Shown here in pieces: positions 9,105-18,962 of a stretch of DNA of 64,000 nt (the stretch's first letter is position 1; the number at the start of each line of letters is the position of its first letter). The stretch is taken from assembly GCF_005405545.1 (NCBI RefSeq), contig NZ_BJEG01000001.1:248001-312000 (forward strand), read 5' to 3'. The notes beneath the pieces are model-generated. The model saw nothing but the letters and a program-made list of their open reading frames with translations, was not told the origin of the DNA and did not search any database. A program made the position numbers and the translations under genes. Origin of the DNA: Weissella hellenica. Its GTDB lineage: Bacteria; Bacillota; Bacilli; Lactobacillales; Lactobacillaceae.

Positions 9105-9121
9105 TGTTAATGTAAATAAGT

Positions 9122-9157
9122 ACACCAACGGTATAAAAATAGCGGTGGTGTTTTTAT
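9122..9157 (+). terminator. Terminator after manA
   Basis: ACACCAAC and GGTGGTGT form an imperfect 8-bp stem followed by TTTTTA. Confidence 0.65.
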
Positions 9158-9251
9158 TTATTTAAAATGGTAAAATTTGTTAGATGCTTATATTAGCAAT
9201 AATTTAAAAATACAAAAAAGCGTGACTAACTGACACGATTAGGAGGATGGC

Positions 9252-10604
9252 ATGAGCCTTAAAAGTGGATTAGCAACTTTTGTTGGTAAAAGTACATATA
9301 CGCTGTTGTATGGCGTTTTACATCGCGGAGGTACATCGCTACCAGGTAAACTAGCAACTAAGATTGATCCAAATGTGATGAAAAGTTATGCTGAAAAATA
9401 TGATGTTATTTTAATTACAGGAACCAATGGTAAGACATTAACAACAACCTTGACGACACGAGTATTACGTGAAAAATATGCTGATGTTATTACTAATCCT
9501 TCTGGGTCGAACATGATGCAAGGGATTACAGGCACCATGTTGACGGCCAAACTTAAGGACAAAACGCAACGACCAATTGCGTTGTTGGAAGTTGATGAGG
9601 CTAATGTAGAGTCAGTTGCGCGTCAATTGAAGCCCAAAGCTTTTGTCTTAACAAATATTTTTCGTGATCAATTAGATCGATATGGCGAAATTTATACGAC
9701 TTATGAAAAAATCTTAAAAGGGATTCGTCTATTTCCAGGAGCAACGGTAATTGCGAACGCTGATTCACCCATTTTTATGCGTGGTGATTTACCAAATCCC
9801 AAGGTTTATTTTGGCTTCAATCATTTACAAACAACCAATAGCATGCGGGCACCGCATAATACCGATGGTGTTTTGTCACCGACGGATAATTCAATTTTGC
9901 GTTATCACTTTATGACGTTTGGTAATCAAGGAGATTATTTCTCAGTAACTGATGATTTTAAACGACCAGCATTAGATTATGCTGTGACAAGTTTAAATAA
10001 GTTAACCCCTATTTCATCAAATTTTGATATTGATGGTGTAACTTATCAAATTGAAATTGGCGGTATGTACAATATCTATAATGCACTAGCGGCGTATGCA
10101 GTTGGACGTTTTATGGGTGTATCAGCAACACAAATTCAGAAAGCATTTTCATCAAATGCGCAAATTTTTGGTAGACAAGAATCTGTTAAGGTTAAAGACA
10201 AAGAAGTTACGATTGTGTTGATTAAAAACCCAGTCGGTGCGAACCAAGTCATCGACATGATGAAAACGGATGAACAGCCTTTTTCAATGTTGGCGTTGCT
10301 AAATGCTAATTATGCAGACGGTATCGATACCAGTTGGATTTGGGATGCTGACTTTGAATCTTTGCATGATACAGGCATTAAAGCAGTAGCGACTGGTGGT
10401 GAACGCTACAAAGATTTGTATGTTCGTTTAAAGATGGCCGGTTTTGGTGACCATCCTGTTTATCAAGATTTACAAAAAATTGTGCCAGCAATTGCCAGCA
10501 TGCCAACGAAACGTGTTTATATTTTGGCAACTTATACGGCAATGTTGCAATTGCGAGCGGAACTAAAACAACAAGGTTATATTAATACGGGAATGGGGGA
10601 TTAA
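9252..10604 (+). CDS. murT: Lipid II isoglutaminyl synthase, Mur-ligase subunit MurT
   Basis: With GatD, MurT amidates D-glutamate of lipid II to D-isoglutamine, using ATP and glutamine-derived ammonia, at the inner face of the membrane. The 450-residue protein has the P-loop TGTNGKT (56-62) and the Mur ligase central domain (EVDEANV, TNIFRDQLDRYGE), then a DUF1727-type C-terminal domain with YADGIDTSWIWD (354-365), which holds the aspartate that completes the GatD catalytic triad. In MurT of staphylococci and streptococci a Cys4 zinc ribbon is inserted in the central domain. Here the matching segment (208-236) reads SPTDNSILRYHFMT then GNQGDYFSVTDDFKRP, and the whole protein has no cysteine. 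The start follows AGGAGG. GatD begins 4 bases after the stop. Confidence 0.93.
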   Translation: MSLKSGLATFVGKSTYTLLYGVLHRGGTSLPGKLATKIDPNVMKSYAEKYDVILITGTNGKTLTTTLTTRVLREKYADVITNPSGSNMMQGITGTMLTAKLKDKTQRPIALLEVDEANVESVARQLKPKAFVLTNIFRDQLDRYGEIYTTYEKILKGIRLFPGATVIANADSPIFMRGDLPNPKVYFGFNHLQTTNSMRAPHNTDGVLSPTDNSILRYHFMTFGNQGDYFSVTDDFKRPALDYAVTSLNKLTPISSNFDIDGVTYQIEIGGMYNIYNALAAYAVGRFMGVSATQIQKAFSSNAQIFGRQESVKVKDKEVTIVLIKNPVGANQVIDMMKTDEQPFSMLALLNANYADGIDTSWIWDADFESLHDTGIKAVATGGERYKDLYVRLKMAGFGDHPVYQDLQKIVPAIASMPTKRVYILATYTAMLQLRAELKQQGYINTGMGD

Positions 10605-10608
10605 ATCA

Positions 10609-11316
10609 ATGGCTGAATACAAAATCAATGCTGCTCATTTGTATGGTGATTTAATGAATACCTATGGTGATTTTGGTAATATAGTTGCTTTACGTTATTA
10701 TGCACAAAAAATTGGTGTGGCCGTTGATCAACATATTGTTTCTTTAGAAGATAATTTTGATGCGAAAGATTATGATTTTGTTTTATTTGGCGGTGGCCAA
10801 GATTATGAACAAATGATTGTTGCTGAAGATTTGCCTAAAAAAGCAACAGCACTAAAGGCTTACATTGAAGATGATGGCCCCTTCTTAGGTGTGTGTGGTG
10901 GTTTTCAATTGATTGGTCAGTATTTTATTTTGGCAGATGGAACCAAAGTGAATGGTATTGGGGCGCTTAGTCATTACACACTTAATCAACCAAATGGACG
11001 CTTTATTGGTAATGTAACGATTGAAGATGAAGTAAATGGGCTAGAATACCATGGTTTTGAAAATCATCAAGGTCGGACTTTCCTAGGGGATGATGAACGT
11101 CCTTTGGGTCAAATTATTAAAGGAAAAGGGAACAATGGTGAAGATGGTGGCGAAGGATTGGTTTATAAAAATGCGTATGGTACGTACTTCCATGGCCCAA
11201 TTCTAACGCGTAATGGTAATTTAGCGTTGCACATGTTGCAACTTATCTTGGAGCGCAAGTATCCGCAAGTGGATTGGCAGCAAAAAATTGCAACCATTAC
11301 ACCAGAATTTTTCTAA
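10609..11316 (+). CDS. gatD: Lipid II isoglutaminyl synthase, glutaminase subunit GatD
   Basis: Class I glutamine amidotransferase-like subunit that releases ammonia from glutamine for MurT. The protein is 235 residues, the normal length. The nucleophile is Cys96 in GVCGGFQLIG (94-103) and the catalytic histidine is His195 in YFHGPILTRN. The GDFGN and FGGGQDYEQ segments near the N-terminus are typical of the CobB/GatD branch. The gene is translationally coupled to murT (4-bp gap), and a strong terminator follows. Confidence 0.94.
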   Translation: MAEYKINAAHLYGDLMNTYGDFGNIVALRYYAQKIGVAVDQHIVSLEDNFDAKDYDFVLFGGGQDYEQMIVAEDLPKKATALKAYIEDDGPFLGVCGGFQLIGQYFILADGTKVNGIGALSHYTLNQPNGRFIGNVTIEDEVNGLEYHGFENHQGRTFLGDDERPLGQIIKGKGNNGEDGGEGLVYKNAYGTYFHGPILTRNGNLALHMLQLILERKYPQVDWQQKIATITPEFF

Positions 11317-11365
11317 ATTAATCGAGAATGGACACGACCAAATAAAAAGGTGCGTCCACCCCGAC

Positions 11366-11402
11366 AAAGCAGTAAGTTGCTGATGTAACTTACTGCTTTT
11401 TA
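11366..11402 (+). terminator. Terminator of murT-gatD
   Basis: Perfect 11-bp stem AGCAGTAAGTT / AACTTACTGCT with an 8-base loop, followed by TTTTTA. Confidence 0.9.
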
Positions 11403-11549
11403 AATCCGTTATGTTATGTGACATATTTTAGATGGTCGTGAAAGCGCATTTAATTTACCTTTTGTGTCAGCGTCTTTTTTTTATTCACAATTTTGTTATA
11501 CTAGAATGGAGTGTAAATCGGAGTTTTACAGGAGAAAGGCAGGAAAAGC

Positions 11550-12152
11550 ATGGCGCAATTATTTTTCCGCTACGGTGCAATGGCCAGTGGTAAGAGTATT
11601 GAAATTTTAAAAGTTGCTCATAATTATGAAGTACAACAACGTCAAGTATTGTTGCTAACGAGTGCGTTAGATAATCGTTCTGGTGTTGGTGAAATTGCTT
11701 CTAGGATTGGTATGCAACGGTCTGCTAGGGCTATACAAGCTGCTGATGATTTGTTTGAACTAATCTCACAGCAAAAGAGTATTGCAGCTGTCTTAATTGA
11801 TGAAGCACAATTTATGACTAAGGCGCAAGTGTTGCAATTAACGCGTGTTGTTGATGAACTGGAAATCCCGGTGTTAACGTTTGGTCTAAAAAATGATGCA
11901 TTTAATCAATTATTTCCTGGTTCAGAAGCCTTGCTTATTTATGCAGATAAAATTGAGGAAATGAAAACACTTTGTTCATTCTGTGGTCGTAAAGCAGTTA
12001 TGAACCTACGCTTTTCAAATGGGCATCCTGTATACGAAGGTGAACAAGTCCAAATCGGTGGTGATGAAGCTTACATGCCTGTTTGCCGTAAACATTATAA
12101 TCAACCAGATTTAGTTGCTTTAGCGCGACGAACATCGATAAATAAGGAATAA
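11550..12152 (+). CDS. tdk: Thymidine kinase
   Basis: Phosphorylates thymidine to dTMP in pyrimidine salvage. The 200-residue, type II cytosolic enzyme has the P-loop GAMASGKS (9-16), the DEAQF box following VLIDEAQF, the adenine/lasso region [10 protein letters not shown], and zinc cysteines in CSFCGRKA with a later CRKHYN. A cluster of A/G-rich bases with GGAGAAAGGCAGG precedes the ATG. A possible -10 TATACT lies at 11497-11502. It is separated by 19 bases from prfA and probably opens the tdk-prfA-prmC-tsaC-glyA transcript, a gene order also seen in related firmicutes. Confidence 0.95.
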   Translation: MAQLFFRYGAMASGKSIEILKVAHNYEVQQRQVLLLTSALDNRSGVGEIASRIGMQRSARAIQAADDLFELISQQKSIAAVLIDEAQFMTKAQVLQLTRVVDELEIPVLTFGLKNDAFNQLFPGSEALLIYADKIEEMKTLCSFCGRKAVMNLRFSNGHPVYEGEQVQIGGDEAYMPVCRKHYNQPDLVALARRTSINKE

Positions 12153-12171
12153 ATTAAAGAGGAAGAACATT

Positions 12172-13257
12172 ATGGATGAAATTTTTGATAAATTACAATC
12201 TGTTGTAGATCGTTATGAAGAAGTCAGTGAAATGATTTCTGATCCCGATGTGATTGCGGATACGAAACGTTTTTTGGCGCTATCTAAAGAAGAAGGTAGT
12301 CTGCGTGATACCGTTGAAAAGTATAAACACTATAAAGAGATTACTGATGGTATTGCTGAAAATGAAGAAATTTTGCGCGAAGAAGCTAATGATTCAGAAT
12401 TAGAGGAGTTAGCTAAGGAAGAATTAAAAGAATTACGTGCTGAAAAAGAGACAGTTGAAGAAGAATTAAAGATCCTGCTACTTCCGAAAGATCCTAATGA
12501 TGATAAGAATATTATCATGGAAATTCATGGCGCTGCTGGTGGTGACGAAGGTGCGTTGTTTGCGGCTGATCTTTATGATATGTATGTACGCTATGCTGAA
12601 AAACAAAATTGGCAAGTTGAAATTATCGATGAGAATAAGACAGAAATTGGTGGTTACAAAGAAATTGTTTTGATGATTACTGGTAATAACGTCTACTCAA
12701 AATTAAAGTTTGAGAATGGTGCCCATCGTGTCCAACGAGTTCCTGAGACAGAATCAGCTGGACGTGTGCATACGTCAACGGCAACAGTTGGCGTGATGCC
12801 AGAGTATGAAGATGTTGACATTGAAATTGAAGATAAAGATTTGCGTGTTGATGTCTATCGTTCATCTGGAGCCGGTGGACAACACATTAATAAGACATCA
12901 TCAGCTGTTCGTATGACCCACTTGCCTACAGGAATTGTTGTTGCAATGCAAGATCAACGTTCACAACAACAAAACCGTGCCAAGGCAATGGAAATTTTAA
13001 AGACGCGTGTTTATGACTACTATGCCTCACAAAACGAGGCTGAATATGCGCAACAACGTAAGACAGCTGTAGGAACTGGTGACCGTTCAGAACGTATTAG
13101 AACATATAATTATCCACAAAACCGTGTGACTGACCACCGAATTGGTTTGTCATTGAATAAGTTGGATCGTATTATGAATGGTGAATTAGCAGATGTGATT
13201 GATGCTTTGTTAATTGCTGATCAAACAGCAAAGCTAGAGTCGTTAAAGCAAGGATAA
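12172..13257 (+). CDS. prfA: Peptide chain release factor 1
   Basis: Recognises UAA and UAG in the ribosomal A site and triggers peptide release. At 361 residues it is full length. The stop-codon reading PxT motif is PET (191-193, in [10 protein letters not shown]) and the catalytic GGQ is at 235-237 ([10 protein letters not shown]). Domain 1 is a charged coiled coil with repeated Glu/Lys runs (about 40-105). No frameshift signal is present. An AGAGGAAG site precedes the ATG. PrmC, the enzyme that methylates the GGQ glutamine, is encoded 4 bases downstream. Confidence 0.97.
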   Translation: MDEIFDKLQSVVDRYEEVSEMISDPDVIADTKRFLALSKEEGSLRDTVEKYKHYKEITDGIAENEEILREEANDSELEELAKEELKELRAEKETVEEELKILLLPKDPNDDKNIIMEIHGAAGGDEGALFAADLYDMYVRYAEKQNWQVEIIDENKTEIGGYKEIVLMITGNNVYSKLKFENGAHRVQRVPETESAGRVHTSTATVGVMPEYEDVDIEIEDKDLRVDVYRSSGAGGQHINKTSSAVRMTHLPTGIVVAMQDQRSQQQNRAKAMEILKTRVYDYYASQNEAEYAQQRKTAVGTGDRSERIRTYNYPQNRVTDHRIGLSLNKLDRIMNGELADVIDALLIADQTAKLESLKQG

Positions 13258-13261
13258 AAAT

Positions 13262-14122
13262 ATGTTTGATGAACAATGGACGATTCAAGCAGTTCGTGAA
13301 TGGGGTGATTGGCAACTTGAACCCTATATTCATGATGAAATAGAACGCATGGCACAAATCGACTATTTACTGACCGGTATGATGGATTGGAATTATGCAC
13401 AATTAGCTAATAATTCAAACACAGTATTGGAAGATGAAAAGCGCTTACGTTTTATGGTGGCAGTGCGAGCGATTAAAGGTGGCCAACCAGTTCAATACGC
13501 GCTGGGACACGCTGCTTTTTATGGTCGTGAATTTAATGTTGATCGACGTGTGTTAATCCCGCGTCAAGAAACTGAAGAATTAGTAGAATGGATTTTAAAA
13601 GATCATTCTAATAACACTCCTAAAACAGTTTTAGATATCGGTACTGGTTCAGGAGCGATAGCTGTTACGCTAAAAGCGCAGCGATCTGCATGGCATGTCC
13701 TAGGATCTGATATTTCTAAAGATGCTTTGGTTGTCGCAAAAGAAAATGCCCAATTATATGCACCGACAGTCGCGTTTTTAACTAGTGATTTGTTTACAGA
13801 TGTAACAGGTACGTTTGATATTATTGTGGCAAACCCACCATATATTGATCGTGATGAACAACTAGTGATGGATGAATCAGTGGTTGCTTTCGAACCAGAT
13901 GTCGCTTTATATGCAGACGACAATGGATTAGCAGTGTATAAAAAAATTGCAACCGGCCTCCTTAATTACCTAAATCCTGGTGGGGCAGCCTATTTTGAAA
14001 TAGGGTATCAACAAGGACAAGTTTTAGTTGATCTGTTTGCTGCTTTGCCAAGTGTGCAAGTGACTTTACGCCAAGATTTAAGTGGTCATGACCGAATGAT
14101 TAAAGTATTGCGGGAGATGTAG
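13262..14122 (+). CDS. prmC: Release factor glutamine N5-methyltransferase
   Basis: Methylates the glutamine of the GGQ motif in RF1 and RF2 using S-adenosylmethionine. The 286-residue protein has an N-terminal helical domain (about 1-90), then RRVLIPRQETEELVEW, the SAM motif VLDIGTGSGAIAV (120-132) and the substrate-binding NPPY (191-194, VANPPYIDRDE). The overlap-free 4-bp spacing to prfA and 2-bp spacing to tsaC indicate one operon. It has no distinct ribosome site beyond the AAAGCAAGGAT at the end of prfA. Confidence 0.95.
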   Translation: MFDEQWTIQAVREWGDWQLEPYIHDEIERMAQIDYLLTGMMDWNYAQLANNSNTVLEDEKRLRFMVAVRAIKGGQPVQYALGHAAFYGREFNVDRRVLIPRQETEELVEWILKDHSNNTPKTVLDIGTGSGAIAVTLKAQRSAWHVLGSDISKDALVVAKENAQLYAPTVAFLTSDLFTDVTGTFDIIVANPPYIDRDEQLVMDESVVAFEPDVALYADDNGLAVYKKIATGLLNYLNPGGAAYFEIGYQQGQVLVDLFAALPSVQVTLRQDLSGHDRMIKVLREM

Positions 14123-14124
14123 AA

Positions 14125-15153
14125 ATGATAGAAACAAAAATATGGACAGTTGATGAAATGGACGCAGCAGCACGAGCTATTAAGCGCGGTGCGTTAGTTG
14201 CCTTTCCAACAGAAACAGTTTATGGATTAGGAGCAGATGCTTTTAATGAAGAAGCTGTTAGTAAAGTATATGCCGCAAAAGGGCGCCCTTCTGATAATCC
14301 ATTAATTGTGCACGTTGCTGATCCAGAACAAGTTTCTGAATTTGCAGTTGTCAATGAGCAGGCCAAAAAGTTAATGTCGGCATACTGGCCAGGCCCTCTA
14401 ACGATGATTTTGCCGGTTAAACCAGGTAATTTGTCATTGACAGTTACGGGAGGTTTAGATACAGTTGCCATACGCCTACCAGATAATGATGCAACACGCC
14501 AATTAATTCGAGCTAGTCAAACGCCGATTGTTGGTCCATCTGCAAATACGTCTGGGAAGCCATCCCCAACATTAGCAAAGCATGTTTATCATGATTTGCA
14601 TGGTAAAATTGCGGGGATTTTAGATGATGGCCCAACAAAAATTGGGGTAGAGTCGACCGTTCTTGATTTATCCGCTGATATACCAGCTGTTTTACGCCCG
14701 GGGAAGATTACACCCGCACAAATTGAAGCAGTGCTACAAACCACTGTGGATTCCGAAATTCATCATGTAGCTGATAACGAAACGCCAAAGGCACCAGGAA
14801 TGAAATACCGCCATTATGCACCAGATAAAAAAGTGTATATGGTGGCGCCTGAAGATTGGACGCAAGCGATTATTTGGATGCAAGCGCAATTAGAGCCAGT
14901 TGGTCTAATGTTGACGAATGATTTAATTAGTCAGCACCAATTAGCAGGGATGGATTTTATTTGGTCGTTAGGTGATAATAACGAGACTGCTGCAGCAAAG
15001 TTGTTTGCAGGGTTACGCTATTTTGATGATAAAAAGGATATCCAAACTATTTTGGTAGCAGGACTGCCACAATTAGATGTAAATGGTGCTTATAATAACC
15101 GGTTGGGTAAAGCGGCTGGCGGACATTGGATTAGTGAGTTGTTTAATAATTAA
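14125..15153 (+). CDS. tsaC: L-threonylcarbamoyladenylate synthase (Sua5/YwlC type)
   Basis: Makes threonylcarbamoyl-AMP from threonine, bicarbonate and ATP, the first step of t6A37 modification of ANN-decoding tRNAs. At 342 residues it is the long Sua5 form: a YrdC domain (about 10-195) with KRGALVAFPTETVYGLG, KGRPSDNPLIVH and SANTSGKPSPT, joined to a C-terminal Sua5 domain (about 230-340) by the GMKYRHYAPD linker. The partner genes tsaB and tsaD for the later step lie at the other end of the window. GGGAGATG precedes the ATG, 2 bases after prmC. Confidence 0.94.
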   Translation: MIETKIWTVDEMDAAARAIKRGALVAFPTETVYGLGADAFNEEAVSKVYAAKGRPSDNPLIVHVADPEQVSEFAVVNEQAKKLMSAYWPGPLTMILPVKPGNLSLTVTGGLDTVAIRLPDNDATRQLIRASQTPIVGPSANTSGKPSPTLAKHVYHDLHGKIAGILDDGPTKIGVESTVLDLSADIPAVLRPGKITPAQIEAVLQTTVDSEIHHVADNETPKAPGMKYRHYAPDKKVYMVAPEDWTQAIIWMQAQLEPVGLMLTNDLISQHQLAGMDFIWSLGDNNETAAAKLFAGLRYFDDKKDIQTILVAGLPQLDVNGAYNNRLGKAAGGHWISELFNN

Positions 15154-15182
15154 CCTGTTTTGACTGATGAGGAGGTCAACCT

Positions 15183-16433
15183 ATGACAAATTACCGTGAT
15201 TTTGATCCACAACTATGGGCTGCAATCGATCGTGAAGCTGATCGACAAGAGCATAATGTTGAATTAATTGCATCAGAAAATATTGCTTCTGCTGGTGTGC
15301 GTGCTGCTCAAGGAAGTATTTTAACGAATAAGTATGCAGAAGGATATCCTAATAAACGCTACTATGGTGGAACTGAGTATATTGATCAAGTAGAACAGTT
15401 AGCAATTGATCGTGTCAAAGAATTATTTGGCGCAGAATATGCAAATGTGCAACCACATTCTGGTTCACAAGCAAACGCTGCCGTTTATGCTGCTTTGTTG
15501 GTACCAGGTGATCATGTTTTAGGACTTGATTTAGATGCAGGTGGTCATTTAACACACGGTTCACCAGTTAATTTTTCAGGTAAAAATTATCATTTCCATG
15601 GATATGGATTGAATGAGGATGAGTTGATTGATTATGATCAAGTCGCTGCTTTAGCTATTGAATATAAGCCAAAGCTAATTGTAACGGGTGCATCAGCTTA
15701 TTCACGGTTTATTGATTTTGATCGTTTCCGTGAGATTGCTGATTCAGTTGGTGCATACTTGATGGTAGATATGGCACACATCGCTGGCTTAGTTGCGGCT
15801 GGTGTGCACCCTTCACCAGTTGGTATTGCGGATGTTGTAACCTCAACAACACACAAAACATTGCGTGGACCACGTGGTGGATTGATTTTGGCAAATGCTG
15901 AGCTAGGAAAAGCACTTAATTCTGCTATTTTCCCTGGTACACAAGGTGGACCACTAGAACATGTGATTGCTGGTAAAGCAGTTGCCTTTTATGAAGCAAT
16001 GCAACCTAGCTTTAAGACTTATGGTCAACAAGTCGTTGCCAATGCTAAAGCAATGGCAAAAGTATTCAATGAATCAGATTTGGTCCGAATTGTATCTGGC
16101 GGAACTGATAATCATTTGTTTAACTTAGATTTGACTGAAACTGGTATTTCAGGTAAAAAAGCCCAAAATGTACTAGATCAAGTTTATATTACGACCAACA
16201 AAGAAGCGATTCCAAACGATCCACGTAGTCCATTTGTTACATCAGGTATTCGTATCGGTACACCGGCAATCACGACTCGTGGCTTTAAGGAAGCTGAGGC
16301 GACTCAAGTTGCTGAATTAATATTACAGGTTTTGGCTAATCCAGATGATGAAGCTAATCTTGCAGAAGTTAAACAAACAATAGTCGACTTAACAAGTCGT
16401 TTTCCTTTATCAGCGATTGAACACGCTAATTAG
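15183..16433 (+). CDS. glyA: Serine hydroxymethyltransferase
   Basis: PLP enzyme that interconverts serine and glycine and feeds one-carbon units to tetrahydrofolate. The 416-residue protein starts with the typical NVELIASEN and [16 protein letters not shown] blocks. The PLP-binding lysine is Lys225 in [14 protein letters not shown], and [11 protein letters not shown] follows. A strong AGGAGGT lies 6 bases before the ATG. It is likely the last gene of the tdk-prfA operon, with no clear terminator before upp. Confidence 0.97.
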   Translation: MTNYRDFDPQLWAAIDREADRQEHNVELIASENIASAGVRAAQGSILTNKYAEGYPNKRYYGGTEYIDQVEQLAIDRVKELFGAEYANVQPHSGSQANAAVYAALLVPGDHVLGLDLDAGGHLTHGSPVNFSGKNYHFHGYGLNEDELIDYDQVAALAIEYKPKLIVTGASAYSRFIDFDRFREIADSVGAYLMVDMAHIAGLVAAGVHPSPVGIADVVTSTTHKTLRGPRGGLILANAELGKALNSAIFPGTQGGPLEHVIAGKAVAFYEAMQPSFKTYGQQVVANAKAMAKVFNESDLVRIVSGGTDNHLFNLDLTETGISGKKAQNVLDQVYITTNKEAIPNDPRSPFVTSGIRIGTPAITTRGFKEAEATQVAELILQVLANPDDEANLAEVKQTIVDLTSRFPLSAIEHAN

Positions 16434-16479
16434 GATAGAAAAAATTATATAATTAAGAAAAATGAAATGAGGCTTTTAA

Positions 16480-17109
16480 ATGAGTAAGCTAACGGTTTTT
16501 GATCATCCACTAATTCAACACAAATTAACGATTATTCGTGATAAGAATGTTGGAACAAAGGAATTTCGTGAAATTGTTGATGAAATTGCTTCGTTAATGG
16601 CTTATGAAGTGACACGTGATTTACCAGTTGAAGATATTGAAATTCAAACACCCGTTGCAACGACAACGCAAAAGACACTTGCTGGTAAAAAACTAGCAAT
16701 TGTGCCTATTTTACGTGCTGGTTTGGGAATGGTTGATGGTATTATGAAGTTGATTCCAGCTGCTCGTATTGGTCACATTGGTATGTATCGTGATGAAGAA
16801 TCATTAGAGCCAGTTGAATACTTCGTTAAGTTGCCAGAAGATATTGATCAACGTGAGGTATTAGTGGTTGATCCTATGTTAGCAACAGGTGGATCAGCTG
16901 TCATGGCAATTGATGCATTGAAAAAACGTGGTGCTACTAAGATTAAGTTAATTACATTGGTTTCAGCGCCGATTGGTGTTGAAACAGTGCAAAAGGCACA
17001 CCCTGATGTTGATATTTTCACAGCAGGCTTGGATGATGAACTTAATGAACACGGATACATCATTCCCGGTCTTGGGGATGCTGGTGACCGTTTGTTTGGT
17101 ACTCACTAA
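16480..17109 (+). CDS. upp: Uracil phosphoribosyltransferase
   Basis: Salvages uracil to UMP with PRPP. The 209-residue protein begins with [16 protein letters not shown], has the PRPP-binding loop [12 protein letters not shown] (about 129-140) and ends with the uracil-binding [16 protein letters not shown]. The ATG is preceded by AATGAGG. It is followed by a terminator and then by the PyrR-controlled uracil permease, so uptake and salvage of uracil are neighbours. Confidence 0.97.
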   Translation: MSKLTVFDHPLIQHKLTIIRDKNVGTKEFREIVDEIASLMAYEVTRDLPVEDIEIQTPVATTTQKTLAGKKLAIVPILRAGLGMVDGIMKLIPAARIGHIGMYRDEESLEPVEYFVKLPEDIDQREVLVVDPMLATGGSAVMAIDALKKRGATKIKLITLVSAPIGVETVQKAHPDVDIFTAGLDDELNEHGYIIPGLGDAGDRLFGTH

Positions 17110-17121
17110 ATAATTTAAAAC

Positions 17122-17155
17122 AAAGCTGAGATGAATTTTCACCTCAGCTTTTTTG
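17122..17155 (+). terminator. Terminator after upp
   Basis: AAAGCTGAG / CTCAGCTTTTTT hairpin around GATGAATTTTCAC, followed by a T-rich tail. Its stem resembles the terminator stem of the PyrR attenuator that follows. Confidence 0.8.
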
Positions 17156-17205
17156 TTTTAAATGAAACATATGATTTTTAAACGTTTTACTATAAAAATT
17201 ATATG

Positions 17206-17234
17206 TTTACTAACTTTGTTAACTAAGATATAAT
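17206..17234 (+). promoter_or_regulatory. Promoter of uraA
   Basis: -35 TTTACT (17206-17211) and -10 TATAAT (17229-17234) with 17-bp spacing, directly upstream of the PyrR-binding leader. Confidence 0.6.
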
Positions 17235-17250
17235 GAATCACTGTAAATAC

Positions 17251-17377
17251 CTTTAACTTGGTCCTGTGAGGCTAATAAGATTAATTTGTTGTGACGGGGT
17301 CTATTTTATCGTCATAATAACTATCATATTAGAAAAGTGAACCAAGCTGAGGTGTCTTGTATACCTCAGCTTTTTAA
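17251..17377 (+). promoter_or_regulatory. PyrR-binding transcription attenuator of uraA
   Basis: The leader holds the PyrR anti-antiterminator loop GTCCTGTGAGGCTAATAAG (17261-17279), matching the family consensus TCC-n-GAGAGGCT-n-AAG with small changes. A terminator AGCTGAGGT / ACCTCAGCT plus T5 follows (17345-17375). CTTGGT (17257-17262) in the left arm of the PyrR loop can instead pair with ACCAAG (17341-17346) overlapping the terminator, which gives the antiterminator. UMP-bound PyrR should thus terminate before uraA. pyrR itself is not in the window. Confidence 0.85.
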
Positions 17378-17408
17378 TACTAATTTTTGTGTCGTATGAA
17401 AGGAAAAT

Positions 17409-18689
17409 ATGATGGAAACGAAACGTGATGTCGTTTTAGATGTAGATGAGAAACCAAAATTTTGGCAGTGGATAGGATTATCATTGCAACATATGTTTTC
17501 AATGTTTGGTTCGACAGTATTGGTACCGTTGTTAGTTGGTTTGAATCCAGGAATTGCATTATTTAGTTCTGGAGTGGGAACTTTGCTTCATATTTTAATA
17601 ACACAACGTAAAATTCCGGCATATATGGGATCGAGTTTCGCGTTTATCATTCCAATGGTTGCGCTAATGAAAACAACGGGGTATCCAGGCGTTGCCACAG
17701 GTGTTATTTCCGTCGGAATTGTGTATTTGATTGTTGCACTCGTTGTCGGCCTAATTGGAACTGGATGGATTGAGACATTATTGCCACCTATTGTAGTTGG
17801 TCCGATTATCATGGTGATTGGCTTATCATTGTCAGAATCAGCCGCTGAATCAGCAACATTATTGAATGGTAAGTATGATATACGTGTATTTTTAGTTGCG
17901 ATGTTAACCTTAGGGATTACAATTTTCTTTAATATGTATATGCGCGGTTTCTTAGGTTTGATTCCGATTTTGCTTGGTATTGTGGTTGGTTATATTGTTG
18001 CCGTGATGGTTGGTTTGGTTAATTTTCAACCAGTAGCAGACGCAGCATGGTTTGCACTACCAGATTTTGATATACCATTTGTGGATTATAAGCCGATTAT
18101 TCATTGGGATGCCATATTAGTGATGGCACCAATTGCATTAGTGACCATTACAGAACATTTAGGCCATCTAATGGTCTTGGATGATTTGACAGGTCGCGAT
18201 TATATTAAAGATCCTGGTTTGCACCGCACATTAGCCGGTGATGGAATGGCATCTTTGTTTGCTGGTTTAGTTGGTGGACCTTCAGTGACATCATATGGTG
18301 AAAATATTGGTGTTATGGCCATTACTAAGGTGCACTCGGTGTATGTTTTGATTGGTGCAGCTACCTTTGCAATTCTATTTTCATTTGTTGGTAAATTATC
18401 AGCATTGATTCAATCAATTCCAGGAGCTGTTACGGGTGGTGTTTCATTTTTGTTGTTTGGTGTAATTGCAGCATCTGGTTTACGAATTATTGTTGAAAAT
18501 AAAATTGACTTTAATTTAAAGCGTAATTTGATGATTTCATCGTCAGTATTGGTTATTGGAATTGGAAATGCATACTTGCAATTAGGTCATGGCAATAGCA
18601 TTGTGCAGTTCTCGGGCGTTGCGATTGCAACTGTCTTAGGAATTGTGTTGAATTTGATTTTACCTGATAAAGCTGTTTCAGAAAGATAA
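17409..18689 (+). CDS. uraA: Uracil:proton symporter (UraA/PyrP)
   Basis: NCS2-family membrane transporter importing uracil. The 426-residue protein has about 14 membrane segments; conserved elements are LQHMFSMFGSTVLVPLL at the N-terminus, ITEHLGH (uracil-binding glutamate region) and GGPSVTSYGENIGV with the second glutamate. Two ATG codons are adjacent (17409, 17412); AAAGGA lies 5 or 8 bases before them, so the second is equally likely. The PyrR attenuator upstream supports uracil as substrate. It is a separate unit ending at the terminator near 18784. Confidence 0.94.
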   Translation: MMETKRDVVLDVDEKPKFWQWIGLSLQHMFSMFGSTVLVPLLVGLNPGIALFSSGVGTLLHILITQRKIPAYMGSSFAFIIPMVALMKTTGYPGVATGVISVGIVYLIVALVVGLIGTGWIETLLPPIVVGPIIMVIGLSLSESAAESATLLNGKYDIRVFLVAMLTLGITIFFNMYMRGFLGLIPILLGIVVGYIVAVMVGLVNFQPVADAAWFALPDFDIPFVDYKPIIHWDAILVMAPIALVTITEHLGHLMVLDDLTGRDYIKDPGLHRTLAGDGMASLFAGLVGGPSVTSYGENIGVMAITKVHSVYVLIGAATFAILFSFVGKLSALIQSIPGAVTGGVSFLLFGVIAASGLRIIVENKIDFNLKRNLMISSSVLVIGIGNAYLQLGHGNSIVQFSGVAIATVLGIVLNLILPDKAVSER

Positions 18690-18744
18690 GTGAAGACAAC
18701 GTAATACTTTGTTAAAGCAGTGCTTTAGCTGGTTGAAAAATAAA

Positions 18745-18784
18745 AATAGCAAATGTCCATCAGTTGGTCATTTGCTATTTTTTT
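18745..18784 (+). terminator. Terminator after uraA
   Basis: AATAGCAAATG / CATTTGCTATT stem (11 bp, one bulged T/C region in the loop) followed by seven T. Confidence 0.9.
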
Positions 18785-18884
18785 ATGTAGCGGAATTTAT
18801 TTTATCTAATAAATTTTTTAAGCAGATGAATTGTCGTAGTTAAATGATTTCCTTTTTTGGATAGATGAAGCTCTCCTATTCTTT

Positions 18885-18912
18885 TTTGGAATAGTTGAAA
18901 TCTTGATATAAT
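18885..18912 (+). promoter_or_regulatory. Probable promoter of the atp operon
   Basis: -35-like TTTGGA (18885-18890) and -10 TATAAT (18907-18912) with 16-bp spacing. It is the best match in the 380-bp gap between uraA and atpB; the rest of the gap holds the uraA terminator and a short leader ORF. Confidence 0.45.
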
Positions 18913-18962
18913 AAGCTTTAATGTAGACAGTTGCAAAAATGAGACACATTAGGGAGCGTTTG

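Noticed and set aside
11437-11452. Possible cre site GTGAAAGCGCATTTAA upstream of tdk
   Set aside because: Only the left half fits the cre consensus, the right half lacks the C-A ending, and a core gene like tdk-prfA is not an expected CcpA target.
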